From an uncultured Pseudomonadota bacterium (lineage in GTDB: Bacteria; Pseudomonadota; Gammaproteobacteria; Burkholderiales; SG8-39), in NCBI GenBank assembly GCA_903895005.1, contig CAITSH010000519.1:1-12777 (forward strand): 12,777 nt of DNA, in the 5' to 3' direction. The stretch's first letter is position 1. Each line of letters begins with the position of its first letter. The notes under the pieces were generated by a model, which was given only the letters and a program-made list of their open reading frames with translations, did not search any database and had not been told where the DNA came from. The position numbers and the translations under genes are program-made. Shown here in pieces: positions 1 to 8,086 of the stretch.

Positions 1-227
1 GAGAAGAGGGCGATGATTTCCTCGTCATTTGCGACGTCGCAGGCAAACGTGAGCTCACTGCCCAGTTCTTTCGCCATTTCGGCAACGCGGTCCTTGAAGC
101 GTTCATTCTGGTAGGTGAACGCGAGGATCGCGCCCTCGCGCTGGCACGCCTTGGCGATGCCCCAGGAAATCGAGCGGTTGGACAGCAGCCCGGTGATCAA
201 TATGCGTTTGCCCGCGAGAAAGCCCAT
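1..227 (-). CDS. fabI: Enoyl-[acyl-carrier-protein] reductase FabI, N-terminal part (cut by window edge)
   Basis: FabI carries out the last reduction of each fatty-acid elongation cycle in the cytoplasm, turning enoyl-ACP into acyl-ACP with NADH. Only the first 75 codons are in the window. They begin [13 protein letters not shown] and continue with the FabI-type variant of the short-chain dehydrogenase nucleotide-binding loop (G13, then [10 protein letters not shown] at 16-25), followed by AFTYQNE (36-42) and the cofactor-contacting CDV (63-65). From memory this aligns without gaps to E. coli FabI. The catalytic Tyr-x6-Lys lies outside the window. The start is the ATG at 225-227, preceded on the minus strand by AAGGA about 8 bases upstream. 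The gene is divergent from the peptide-transporter operon and probably uses the TATAAT at 267-272. Confidence 0.95.
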   Translation of the reverse strand, partial: MGFLAGKRILITGLLSNRSISWGIAKACQREGAILAFTYQNERFKDRVAEMAKELGSELTFACDVANDEEIIALF

Positions 228-266
228 GTAGTTTGGTTCCTTTAGTACGTGCTTGGAGACTCCGCG

Positions 267-272
267 ATTATA
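267..272 (-). promoter_or_regulatory. Candidate -10 box of the fabI promoter
   Basis: The minus strand reads a perfect TATAAT here, about 40 bases upstream of the fabI start codon, which predicts a 5' leader of roughly 30 bases. I see no good -35 hexamer at 16-18 bp spacing (best are CAAAGT or ACAAAG), so the call rests on the -10 box and its position alone. Confidence 0.45.
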
Positions 273-330
273 GCCCAGCGACCACGCGCACTTTGTCCGC
301 TGCGACGGTAAAATCCGCTACACTTTGGGC

Positions 331-2511
331 ATGCGGGCCGTAATTTTTTTCTCCCTTTTTTCAGTGCTTTTGCTGTGCGGATGCAGCGACGCCTGGAACG
401 ACCCCTATCCGTCCGATGAACGCGGCCGCAACATCCTCTACAGTTCGTTCGCCGATCGTCCGAAGCACCTTGACCCGGCCCAGTCTTATACGTCTGACGA
501 ATGGGACCTCATTTCGCAGATTCTCGAACCGCCGTTTCAATACCATTACCTGAAGCGTCCGTACGAACTGATACCGGCCACCGCGGAGGCATTGCCCAAG
601 CCGCGTTATTTTGATGCGGCGGACCGTGAGGTTCCGGCAGGGGGAGACGCCGCGCGCATTGCGTACAGTGTCTACGATATCCGCATCAAGGCCGGGGTGC
701 GTTATCAGCCGCACCCGGCATTTGTGCCTGAGAACCTGGGGCTAACTCCCGGCGAAGTCCGCGGAAAATTTACCATCGGTGATTTTGCGAAGACCGGTAC
801 CCGAGAACTCACCGCAGAGGACTACGTTTACCAGATCAAGCGACTTGGCCACCCGCGTGTGAACTCGCCGATTTTCGGGCACATGACGGACTACATCATC
901 GGCCTGAAGGAGTTCGGTGAGACGCTCAAAGCCGCGGACGCCAAGCTGGTGGCTTCCGAGGGCAGGGGGGCTTGGCTGGACCTTGGCAAGTTCAACATCA
1001 GTGGCGTCAGCGTCGTTGACAGGCACACCTACCGAATTCGCATCAAGGGCAAGTACCCTCAGTTTCTTTATTGGCTCGCCCTGCCTTTTTTCGCTCCCGT
1101 TCCGGCCGAAGCCGATCGGTTTTACTCACAATCCGGATTTCCAGAAAAGAACCTGACACTCGACTGGTGGCCGGTGGGCACCGGCCCCTATATGCTCTCA
1201 GAGATGAACCCGAATGCGCGCATGGTGTTGACGCGCAACCCTAACTTTCGCGGTGAACTCTTTCCTTCAGAAGGGGAAAGCAGTGATCGGGAGGCCGGCC
1301 TTCTCGCCGATGCGGGAAAGCGTGCGCCGTTTATCGACCAAATCGTATTCAGCCGGGAAAAGGAGGGTATCCCGTACTGGAATAAATTTATTCAGGGTTA
1401 CTACGATCAATCCGGTATCAGTTCGGACACGTTCGACCAGGCTGTGAAAATGGGGGTCGAAGGCGAGGCCGGCCTGACACCGGAAATGGAGGATCGGGGC
1501 ATAAAGTTGAAGACCTCGCTCGCGACCAGCGTGTTTTACCTCGCGTTTAACTGGAACGATGCGGTGGTCGGAGGGGCCGGCAAGGCGGGTGAATCGGCAG
1601 CGGCCGCGCGCAAATTGCGCCAGGCCATCAGTATTGCGCTCGATTACGAGGAATTCATTTCGATCTTCGCCAATGGTCGAGGTTTGCCGGCTCAAGGTCC
1701 AATTGCTCCGGGGATATTCGGCTATCGCGATGGCAAGGCGGGACTCAATGCTGTTGTCTATGACTGGGTGGATGGCAAGCCCCAGCGCAAATCACTGGAC
1801 CTTGCCAAGAAGTTGCTCGCCGAGGCGGGTTACCCGAACGGTCGCGAGGTGAAGAGTGGGCAGCCCCTAGTGCTGTACCTGGATACGACCGGGGGCGGTC
1901 CCGGGGGCGCCGCGCGCCTCGACTGGTATCGCAAACAGTTTGGTCGTATCGGCATACAGCTTGAGGTTCGCGCCACCGACTGGAACCGCTTCCAGGAAAA
2001 AATCCGCAAGGGCAATACCCAGATGTTTTTCCTTGGCTGGAATGCGGACTACCCCGACCCTGAAAATTTCCTGTTCCTGCTGTACGGCCCTAACAGCACG
2101 ACCAAGAACGACGGCGAGAACAAGGCAAATTACGCGAATCCTGAATTTGACCGGCTCTACGAGCGAATGAAAAACATGGATAACAGCCCCGAGCGCCAGG
2201 AGGTGATCGACCGGCTGGTCGGGGTGTTGCGCGAGGATGCGCCCTGGGTTTGGGGTTATAACCCCAAGGATTACGGGCTTTACCACAGCTGGCTAACCAA
2301 CCTGAAACCCAATTCCATGGCGCGCAACGGATTGAAATACTACCGTCTTGACACGCAACGGCGCGGCGGACTGCGTGCGCAATGGAACCGCCCGATGCTG
2401 TGGCCCTTGCTGGCGGTCATGGTGGCGCTTGCGCTACTGACCATTCCGGCGTTTGGCGCATGGAGGCGGCGGGCCCGGATGTCGGCGCGTCCGGCGGAGG
2501 GCGCGTCATGA
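331..2511 (+). CDS. Family 5 (peptide/nickel-type) ABC transporter solute-binding lipoprotein with C-terminal membrane anchor
   Basis: This is the receptor of a peptide-type ABC importer, binding substrate in the periplasm. The 726-residue protein opens with a lipoprotein signal peptide (hydrophobic stretch 3-15, lipobox LCGC with the lipidated Cys at 18). The SBP_bac_5 fold spans roughly 40-640. Typical marks are HLDPAQSYTSDEW (46-58), GTGPY (283-287) with the following ARMVLTRNPNF, and GWNADYPDPENF in the C-terminal third. Unusually for the family, a second hydrophobic segment (about 689-711) followed by RRRARM ends the protein, predicting an inner-membrane anchor with a short cytoplasmic tail. 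An in-frame TTG at 325 is an alternative start, but I prefer the ATG; neither has a clear Shine-Dalgarno site. A TAAAAT at 309-314 could be a -10 box. The stop overlaps the next gene by four bases. It resembles YejA/OppA-type receptors; the true substrate is not readable from sequence. Confidence 0.9.
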   Translation: MRAVIFFSLFSVLLLCGCSDAWNDPYPSDERGRNILYSSFADRPKHLDPAQSYTSDEWDLISQILEPPFQYHYLKRPYELIPATAEALPKPRYFDAADREVPAGGDAARIAYSVYDIRIKAGVRYQPHPAFVPENLGLTPGEVRGKFTIGDFAKTGTRELTAEDYVYQIKRLGHPRVNSPIFGHMTDYIIGLKEFGETLKAADAKLVASEGRGAWLDLGKFNISGVSVVDRHTYRIRIKGKYPQFLYWLALPFFAPVPAEADRFYSQSGFPEKNLTLDWWPVGTGPYMLSEMNPNARMVLTRNPNFRGELFPSEGESSDREAGLLADAGKRAPFIDQIVFSREKEGIPYWNKFIQGYYDQSGISSDTFDQAVKMGVEGEAGLTPEMEDRGIKLKTSLATSVFYLAFNWNDAVVGGAGKAGESAAAARKLRQAISIALDYEEFISIFANGRGLPAQGPIAPGIFGYRDGKAGLNAVVYDWVDGKPQRKSLDLAKKLLAEAGYPNGREVKSGQPLVLYLDTTGGGPGGAARLDWYRKQFGRIGIQLEVRATDWNRFQEKIRKGNTQMFFLGWNADYPDPENFLFLLYGPNSTTKNDGENKANYANPEFDRLYERMKNMDNSPERQEVIDRLVGVLREDAPWVWGYNPKDYGLYHSWLTNLKPNSMARNGLKYYRLDTQRRGGLRAQWNRPMLWPLLAVMVALALLTIPAFGAWRRRARMSARPAEGAS

Positions 2512-3485
2512 CCGGTTATATCATCCGGCGTTGCCTCTATGCGGTGCTGATCCTTGTCGGCGTGAACCTGCTGACTTTCACGCTCTTTTTCAAGGTCAAC
2601 ACGCCCGATGACATGGCAAGGATGCAACTGGGGGCGAAACGCGTCACGCCGGATGCAATCGCAAAATGGAAGACTGAACGCGGCTACGACAAGCCGCTGC
2701 TGTTCAATGACAGCGCTCAGGGAGTTGCGCGCTTCACCGACACGCTTTACGTGCAAAAGTCCGCGGAAATGTTCCGCTTCAACTTTGGCCGCGCGGACGA
2801 CGGCCGCGACATTGCGCGTGAAATCCTTGGTCGGATGTGGCCTAGCCTGGCGCTCGCCGTGCCCACCTTCATTATCGGGCTCATGGTCAATATCACCATC
2901 GCGCTGATAATGGCGTTTTTCCGCGCAACCTACCTCGATTTCGTAGGTGTTGTGCTGTGCGTGGCGATGATGTCCATTTCCGGGCTGTTCTACATCATCG
3001 GCGGACAGTACCTGATATCCAAGCTGTGGAATCTTGTGCCGATTTCAGGCTATCAAGGGGGCTTTGACGCGGCGCGCTTTATCATTCTGCCGGTGGCGGT
3101 CGGGGTGGTCAGCGGGATCGGCTCCGGTGCGCGCTGGTACCGAACGATTTTCCTCGAGGAAATCGGCAAGGATTATGTTCGTACCGCGCGGGCCAAGGGC
3201 TTGTCCGAATTTACGGTCCTGTTCCGCCACGTTCTGAAGAACGCCATGATTCCGATCCTTACCGGGGCGGTTGTGGTTATCCCGCTGCTCTTCATGGGCA
3301 GCCTGATATCGGAGTCCTTTTTCGGCATTCCCGGACTCGGCAGTTACACCATCGATGCCATCCAGGCGCAGGATTTCGGCGTGGTCCGCTCGATGGTTTT
3401 CATCGGGTCTGCGCTCTACATCCTGGGGCTGCTGCTCACTGATCTGTCTTACACGCTGGTGGACCCGAGGATACGCCTGGAATGA
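2508..3485 (+). CDS. Peptide-type ABC transporter permease, DppB/OppB/YejB family
   Basis: Inner-membrane channel subunit of the importer, 325 residues, close to the family norm. It starts with the typical amphipathic head MTGYIIRRCL and a first membrane helix (about 9-29). A periplasmic region follows to about 110, then further helices near 113-135, 145-168, 190-205, 245-265 and 293-312. The EAA loop that contacts the ATPase is at 223-245 (YVRTARAKGL...FRHVLKNA). FFGIPGLGSY (271-280) and the terminal VDPRIRLE are also family hallmarks. The ATG at 2508 is chosen over an upstream in-frame start at 2382 because it overlaps the receptor stop as ATGA and has GGAGGG six bases upstream (2496-2501). 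It should pair with the next gene product to form the heterodimeric pore. Confidence 0.93.
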   Translation: MTGYIIRRCLYAVLILVGVNLLTFTLFFKVNTPDDMARMQLGAKRVTPDAIAKWKTERGYDKPLLFNDSAQGVARFTDTLYVQKSAEMFRFNFGRADDGRDIAREILGRMWPSLALAVPTFIIGLMVNITIALIMAFFRATYLDFVGVVLCVAMMSISGLFYIIGGQYLISKLWNLVPISGYQGGFDAARFIILPVAVGVVSGIGSGARWYRTIFLEEIGKDYVRTARAKGLSEFTVLFRHVLKNAMIPILTGAVVVIPLLFMGSLISESFFGIPGLGSYTIDAIQAQDFGVVRSMVFIGSALYILGLLLTDLSYTLVDPRIRLE

Positions 3486-4936
3486 TGCCTGTCATCTTGT
3501 GGACGGACGTATTAGTCTGGCTGCTGGTTGCCTCGGCTGGTGGCTATGCCTGGCACGTCTGCCGGCATTCGCACCTGGCGGCGCCATGGCGGCGGGTGAC
3601 GCATAGCGCGAGTGGCATGGCCGGCCTGGTGGTGTTGCTGTGTTTTGTACTCATTGGTCTGCTCGATTCGGTGCATTTTCGTTTTCACGTCGATTCAAAG
3701 GACCCGAAAGCCAAGACTGCCTTCTCAACGGAGGTCGAATCAGTGCTCGACCTTGCAGCGGCGCATTTGCGCACGCGGCCGGAAAAAACATATTCGGCCC
3801 CGCTGGCTACGCGTTCTTTTGCGAAAGAATTGGTGGAATTACCGGATGGCAGGCAACTGCGCGAATTTCCGCGACTTCGTCATGGCGGTAGGCATTTAGC
3901 CGACGAGGCCTCGCAATCGCGTGACCTGCTTATCACCGGTGTTCGCGCGCTTTCGCTCGCGCTGGTAACCTGGTGCGCAGTGTCTGGGTTGATCGTGCTG
4001 CTGCTTGCACGCCACGAGGGAGAACGCAGCGCCACTACCTGGGGCAAAGTCTGGCGAGGAGAAACCGAAGTACCCTGGCGCGCGGTTTTGGTGATTCTGG
4101 CAGCGTTGATTGCCGGGGCCTCCTTGGTGGCGGCGCTGTCGGTGAAATACCACGTATTTGGCACCGATAAAGTCGGCCAGGATGTGCTGTACCTTTCGCT
4201 CAAGAGCATACGCACGGGGCTGGTGATCGGGACGCTAACGACGATCGTCACGCTGCCTTTTGGTGTTTTGCTGGGCCTTGCGGCCGGATATTTCCGCGGG
4301 TGGGTGGATGATGTGATCCAGTATGGCTACACGACGCTTAATTCGATTCCCGGGGTTCTCTTGATCGCAGCTGCGGTGCTGATGATGCAGGTGGTGCTGG
4401 ACACGCACGCGGATTTTTTTCCGACAACGGAGCAGCGCGCCGATGCACGACTGCTGGTGTTGTGCGTGATTCTCGGTCTGACGAGTTGGACGGGGCTCGC
4501 GCGTTTGCTGCGGGGGGAGACCCTCAAGCTTGCGCAGCTTGAATACATCCAGGCGGCGCATGCGTTCGGTGTAGGGCACCTTCGCATCATCATGCGCCAC
4601 ATATTGCCCAACGTGATGCACATCGTGTTGATTTCCCTTGTCATGGATTTTTCCGGGTTGGTGCTCGCCGAGGCGGTGCTCTCGTATGTGGGTGTCGGCG
4701 TCGATCCTTCAATGAAGAGTTTCGGTACCATGATCAATTCGGCACGCCTCGAAATGGCTCGTGATCCCATGGTCTGGTGGTCCCTCGCTTCTGCCTTTGT
4801 GTTCATGTTCCTGATGGTGCTTTCGGCGAATCTGTTCGCCGATGCGGTCCGCGATGCGTTCGATCCGCGAGCACGGACGGATTTTCGTCCCTGGCGGCTG
4901 CGCATGCCGCGTCTTGGGAAGCCGGCAAAAACATGA
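3482..4936 (+). CDS. Peptide-type ABC transporter permease, DppC/OppC/YejE family, with extra N-terminal membrane and periplasmic segments
   Basis: Second pore subunit of the importer. The C-terminal half is a normal DppC/OppC permease: HVFGTDKVGQDVLY (224-237), helices from about 245 onward, the EAA loop at 355-377 (YIQAAHAFGVG...RHILPN), and a final DAFDPRAR (458-465). At 484 residues it is well above the roughly 300 usual for the family. The excess lies before the GTD motif: a helix at about 6-25, one at 45-62 that resembles the usual first helix, a polar stretch of nearly 90 residues (63-150), and two further hydrophobic segments (about 151-176 and 199-220). The start overlaps the previous stop (ATGA), with GAGGA ten bases upstream. 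The added region has no function I recognise; it could contact the membrane-anchored receptor, but that is inference. Confidence 0.9.
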   Translation: MMPVILWTDVLVWLLVASAGGYAWHVCRHSHLAAPWRRVTHSASGMAGLVVLLCFVLIGLLDSVHFRFHVDSKDPKAKTAFSTEVESVLDLAAAHLRTRPEKTYSAPLATRSFAKELVELPDGRQLREFPRLRHGGRHLADEASQSRDLLITGVRALSLALVTWCAVSGLIVLLLARHEGERSATTWGKVWRGETEVPWRAVLVILAALIAGASLVAALSVKYHVFGTDKVGQDVLYLSLKSIRTGLVIGTLTTIVTLPFGVLLGLAAGYFRGWVDDVIQYGYTTLNSIPGVLLIAAAVLMMQVVLDTHADFFPTTEQRADARLLVLCVILGLTSWTGLARLLRGETLKLAQLEYIQAAHAFGVGHLRIIMRHILPNVMHIVLISLVMDFSGLVLAEAVLSYVGVGVDPSMKSFGTMINSARLEMARDPMVWWSLASAFVFMFLMVLSANLFADAVRDAFDPRARTDFRPWRLRMPRLGKPAKT

Positions 4937-6939
4937 GCAACGTCGTCGTAGTCGATCGCCTCGCAGCGCTGATTGAGCGCGATGGCCCACCGGTGCGACC
5001 GGTGGACGGCCTGTCCTTCAGCATCGGGCACGGTGAAACATTCGCCATTGTTGGGGAGTCCGGTTGCGGGAAATCGATGACCGCGCTGTCGATGTTGCGC
5101 CTGCTGCCCGAGACCGGGCAGATAACCGACGGCACGGTTGCGGTGGACGGGCTTGAAGTCATGGCGCTGCCTGAGTCGGCGATGCGCGCGGTGCGCGGAC
5201 GCCGCATCGCGATTATTTTCCAGGAGCCGGCGACCAGCCTCAATCCGGTCCTCACGGTCGGTCGACAGATTTGCGAGGTGCTTGAGAGGCATCTAGGCCT
5301 CTGCGGCGCAGCCGCCCGCCAGCGCGCCACAGAACTGCTTGAATCGGTGGGTATGCCCGACGCCGTGCGCCGCCTTGATGAATATCCGTTCCAGTTGTCC
5401 GGCGGCTTGAAACAGCGGGTGATGATTGCAGTGGCGCTTGCGGCCGAGCCCTACCTGTTGATCGCGGACGAGCCGACGACTGCGCTGGATGTCACGATCC
5501 AGGCACAGGTCCTCGACCTGTTGCGTAAATTGCAACAAGAGCGCGGCATGGCCATATTGCTGATTACGCACGACCTTGGCGTTGTCGCGCAAATGGCCGA
5601 CCGGGTGGGCGTGATGTATGCAGGACAACTGGTCGAAATCGCGACGAGACAACAGTTTTTTTCTTCGCCGCAACATCCCTATTCGCGCAAGCTGTTCGAG
5701 GCCCTGCCCGACGCCTCCAAACGCGGTGCCACCCTTGCCGTGATCAAGGGGCAGGTACCTCCGCTTTACGCGACATTCACGGGTTGCCGCTTTGCCGATC
5801 GTTGCGATTTCGCATGGGAGCGCTGTCGTGGCGTTGTACCGGGCTTGCAGGAAAGCGGTGATGGCCACGTTATTCGATGCCACCTTTTTGACGCAACCGA
5901 GGTGGAGCGCAAGAAGTCCGCGGATGTCGTATCCGTCGGCGTGGCGCCCGATGTTCCTTCCGTATCAGAGCCTGGCGCATGCCTGCTGTCGGTGCGCGAC
6001 CTGAAGGTTCATTTCCCGATACGACGCGGTCTGTTCAAGCGGACGGTCGGGTATGTCAAGGCCGTTGACGGTCTGTCGCTCGAAATCGCAAAGGGGCGAA
6101 CCCTGGCCCTTGTGGGGGAGTCCGGATGCGGCAAGACCTCAGCGGGAAAGGCGATTTTGCAGTTGCTGCCGGAGGCCAGCGGTGAGGTCGCTTTCGAAGG
6201 TGTCCGGCTAGACCGGCTCAAGGGCGATGCGTTGCGCAGGCGTCGCGCCGATTTCCAGATCGTATTCCAGGATCCGTATGCCTCGCTCAACCCGCGCATG
6301 CGCGTGAACGACATTCTCGAGGAAGGCATCCTGTCGCTCGGTCTGGCCAGTCCGCAGACCGAGGCACGCATACTGCAATTGCTCGACCAAGTGGGCCTGC
6401 CGCGCGACGCGCGCCAGCGTTACCCGCATGAGTTCTCCGGAGGACAGCGGCAGCGGATTGCCATCGCCCGCGCCTTGGCGGTTAATCCTCGGCTTATCGT
6501 ATGTGATGAACCCACCAGCGCCCTCGATGTTTCGGTGCAGGCACAGATACTCAATCTGCTCAAGTCGCTTCAGCAGGAGCTTTCGCTGTCCTACCTGTTC
6601 ATTACGCACAATATTGCGGTGGTCGAATATCTCGCGCACGATGTGGCGGTGATGTACCTGGGGCGGATTGTTGAGCGAGGAACAGCCGCAGAGGTTCTTG
6701 GATCTCCCAAGCATCCCTATACACAAGCATTGCTTTCCGCCGTGCCCTCGCTGAAAGAAAAAGGCATGGGCGGGATGATTCGCCTGAAAGGCGAACTGCC
6801 CTCGCCGGTGCACCCGCCGGCAGGTTGTCATTTCCATCCGCGTTGCCCGCAGGCCCAGGAAGAATGCCGTCAACGATATCCGGACGCGATCGCGGTCGGC
6901 GGGACGCAGATTGTCAGCTGCGTGCTCGGCAAACGCTAA
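4933..6939 (+). CDS. Fused double ATP-binding protein of the peptide ABC transporter (DppD-DppF / YejF type)
   Basis: Cytoplasmic motor of the importer, 668 residues, with two complete ABC domains in one chain. Domain 1: Walker A GESGCGKS (41-48), Q-loop Q97, signature LSGGLKQR (155-162), Walker B ending DEP (179-181), switch H213. Domain 2: Walker A GESGCGKT (395-402), Q446, signature FSGGQRQR (501-508), Walker B ending DEP (525-527), H559. Both sites look catalytically complete. Each ABC domain is followed by an oligo_HPY tail with four cysteines (C285, C291, C298, C316 and C632, C638, C645, C663), the arrangement associated in this family with a [4Fe-4S] cluster. The ATG at 4933 is chosen over an upstream in-frame start because it overlaps the permease stop as ATGA and fits the family N-terminus. 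The fusion means no separate ATPase partner is needed, as in YejF. Confidence 0.95.
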   Translation: MSNVVVVDRLAALIERDGPPVRPVDGLSFSIGHGETFAIVGESGCGKSMTALSMLRLLPETGQITDGTVAVDGLEVMALPESAMRAVRGRRIAIIFQEPATSLNPVLTVGRQICEVLERHLGLCGAAARQRATELLESVGMPDAVRRLDEYPFQLSGGLKQRVMIAVALAAEPYLLIADEPTTALDVTIQAQVLDLLRKLQQERGMAILLITHDLGVVAQMADRVGVMYAGQLVEIATRQQFFSSPQHPYSRKLFEALPDASKRGATLAVIKGQVPPLYATFTGCRFADRCDFAWERCRGVVPGLQESGDGHVIRCHLFDATEVERKKSADVVSVGVAPDVPSVSEPGACLLSVRDLKVHFPIRRGLFKRTVGYVKAVDGLSLEIAKGRTLALVGESGCGKTSAGKAILQLLPEASGEVAFEGVRLDRLKGDALRRRRADFQIVFQDPYASLNPRMRVNDILEEGILSLGLASPQTEARILQLLDQVGLPRDARQRYPHEFSGGQRQRIAIARALAVNPRLIVCDEPTSALDVSVQAQILNLLKSLQQELSLSYLFITHNIAVVEYLAHDVAVMYLGRIVERGTAAEVLGSPKHPYTQALLSAVPSLKEKGMGGMIRLKGELPSPVHPPAGCHFHPRCPQAQEECRQRYPDAIAVGGTQIVSCVLGKR

Positions 6940-7056
6940 TCGAGCACCCCCGCGAAGCGCTAGGCCGGAGAGTGTCGCCGATAGGGCGTTTGCAGCCGAT
7001 CGAAGGGGCGCTTCTATCGTGACCGACGCTACACACAGGACGCCTGGCGCTCTCCC

Positions 7057-7857
7057 TCAGTTGCTCGCGGCGATTTCCCTGCCATTGACCGGTTGGATTG
7101 GGCGCGCGTTCATTGGATAGATTTTTCCGAACACGTCTAACTGGGTCTTGGCTGCCTGCACTGGCGATTTTAGGATAAACCAAGTGACCCCCTCGCTGCA
7201 CGGTGGCGTGGTGAGCGAACCCTTGAAGGTGTAATAGTTCTTGTCTTCGGGCAGGAATGCCGAGACGTCGATGGTGACCTTGGCGGGTGACAGTTCTTTT
7301 TCTGTTTCACGCGGCAGGTTTGTCCAAAGTGTCTTGAGAAGGTCGTTTTCCTTGCCCTGGTCGATGAGCACACCGACCACCGCAAGTTTGCCGTCCTTGT
7401 TCTTGTGTACGAGGTGCGCGACCATCGGGTAGGCTTTGCCGGCGATTTTCTCTTCGCTGGGTTTGTGGAAGTGAAACTGCAGCAGGTCATACTGACCGCC
7501 GTTGAAGGTGATAGAACTGCCGGGCGCGTAGTTGACCTGGATGGTGTGACCGTTGTCGATGATTTTCAGCGGCGCAGGCTTGTAATCGAACTTGATCGGA
7601 TCAAGTTTTGCCTTGCGCGCGGCGGTTTCGCGGATATTGATGGGGGATTGCTCCTTGCCAAAGGAGCAGGCGGAGAATTCTTCCTTCATTCCGCCCCATT
7701 TATCCGCTCCGGTTTGTCCCGAGTAAGTCCAGTGCCCCGTGTGTCCCGACGCATCTTTGTGCGCATCGGCGGCAGCCGCGTTGCCCCGGAAGGACAATGC
7801 CGTCACTGATAAAAAAGTGGCGGTCACGACTATGTAAGGGCAAACGGGGATATTCAT
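7057..7857 (-). CDS. cah: Periplasmic alpha-class carbonic anhydrase
   Basis: Interconverts CO2 and bicarbonate, acting after export to the periplasm. The 266-residue protein has the alpha-class hallmarks in order: SPINI (71-75), DNGHTIQV with the probable proton-shuttle H104, the zinc ligands H129 and H131 in FHFHKPSEE and H148 in AHLVH, E135, and SLTTPPCSEGVTW (214-226) with the gatekeeper Thr. C64 and C220 match the conserved disulfide pair of bacterial alpha enzymes. An N-terminal hydrophobic segment (about 8-22) and an Ala-rich site near 27-31 suggest a Sec signal peptide, although the n-region lacks the usual Lys/Arg and an Arg sits at 24. The ATG is well supported by AGGAGG seven bases upstream (7865-7870, minus strand). 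It is divergent from the Bug receptor gene and shares its regulatory region. Confidence 0.95.
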   Translation of the reverse strand: MNIPVCPYIVVTATFLSVTALSFRGNAAAADAHKDASGHTGHWTYSGQTGADKWGGMKEEFSACSFGKEQSPINIRETAARKAKLDPIKFDYKPAPLKIIDNGHTIQVNYAPGSSITFNGGQYDLLQFHFHKPSEEKIAGKAYPMVAHLVHKNKDGKLAVVGVLIDQGKENDLLKTLWTNLPRETEKELSPAKVTIDVSAFLPEDKNYYTFKGSLTTPPCSEGVTWFILKSPVQAAKTQLDVFGKIYPMNARPIQPVNGREIAASN

Positions 7858-7887
7858 ACTGGCGCCTCCTCTGAGGGTTCGATTGAT

Positions 7888-7950
7888 ACGATGCCATACC
7901 GCACGCGAACGATGCTGTCGGCGGCAGGGATTTACTTGGCATCGTTCACG
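7888..7950. promoter_or_regulatory. Candidate operator: three ACGATGC boxes between the carbonic anhydrase and Bug genes
   Basis: ACGATGC occurs at 7888-7894 and 7909-7915 on the plus strand (21 bp apart, two helical turns) and inverted at 7939-7945. The second and third boxes lie inside a dyad with arms CGCGAACGATGC (7904-7915) and GCATCGTTCACG (7939-7950), 11 of 12 positions complementary. The cluster lies just upstream of the candidate Bug -35 box (7958) and within the promoter region expected for the carbonic anhydrase, as a transcription-factor site would. The regulator is unknown, and none is encoded in the window. Confidence 0.45.
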
Positions 7951-7957
7951 ACAGGCA

Positions 7958-7985
7958 TTGTCATTCGGTAAAGACGCGGTATATT
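7958..7985 (+). promoter_or_regulatory. Candidate sigma70 promoter of the Bug receptor gene
   Basis: TTGTCA (7958-7963) and TATATT (7980-7985) are separated by 16 bp and match the sigma70 hexamers at four and five of six positions. Transcription would start near 7992 and give a leader of about 95 bases before the ATG at 8087. Confidence 0.5.
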
Positions 7986-8086
7986 CGGCAAATAACAGGG
8001 AATTCCGGGCTCAGCTTTTCGTTTTGTCCGCAACCCGCGTCGTTGCGCATTCGGCCATGCCCGGTGCGGATAAAAGGAGGAACACC

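Noticed and set aside
325..330. TTG start two codons before the receptor ATG
   Set aside because: It cannot be excluded, but ATG is the commoner start and neither codon has a Shine-Dalgarno site; the difference does not affect the mature lipoprotein.
1267..1695. Minus-strand open frames inside the receptor gene
   Set aside because: They shadow the receptor coding frame, with no Shine-Dalgarno site or recognisable domain.
4327..5292. Minus-strand open frame of 321 codons across the permease/ATPase junction
   Set aside because: It is antisense to two well-recognised genes joined by an ATGA overlap, and its translation is low-complexity with no family signature.
6979..7019. Possible terminator after the double ATPase (CGATAG paired with CTATCG)
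   Set aside because: Only six outer pairs with a long, poorly paired interior and no T-tract; too weak to annotate as a terminator.
7883..8086. N-terminal extension of the Bug receptor from an upstream in-frame start
   Set aside because: The extension would cover the promoter and operator region and bury the signal peptide. AGGAGG at 8075-8080 and the standard Bug signal peptide fix the start at 8087.
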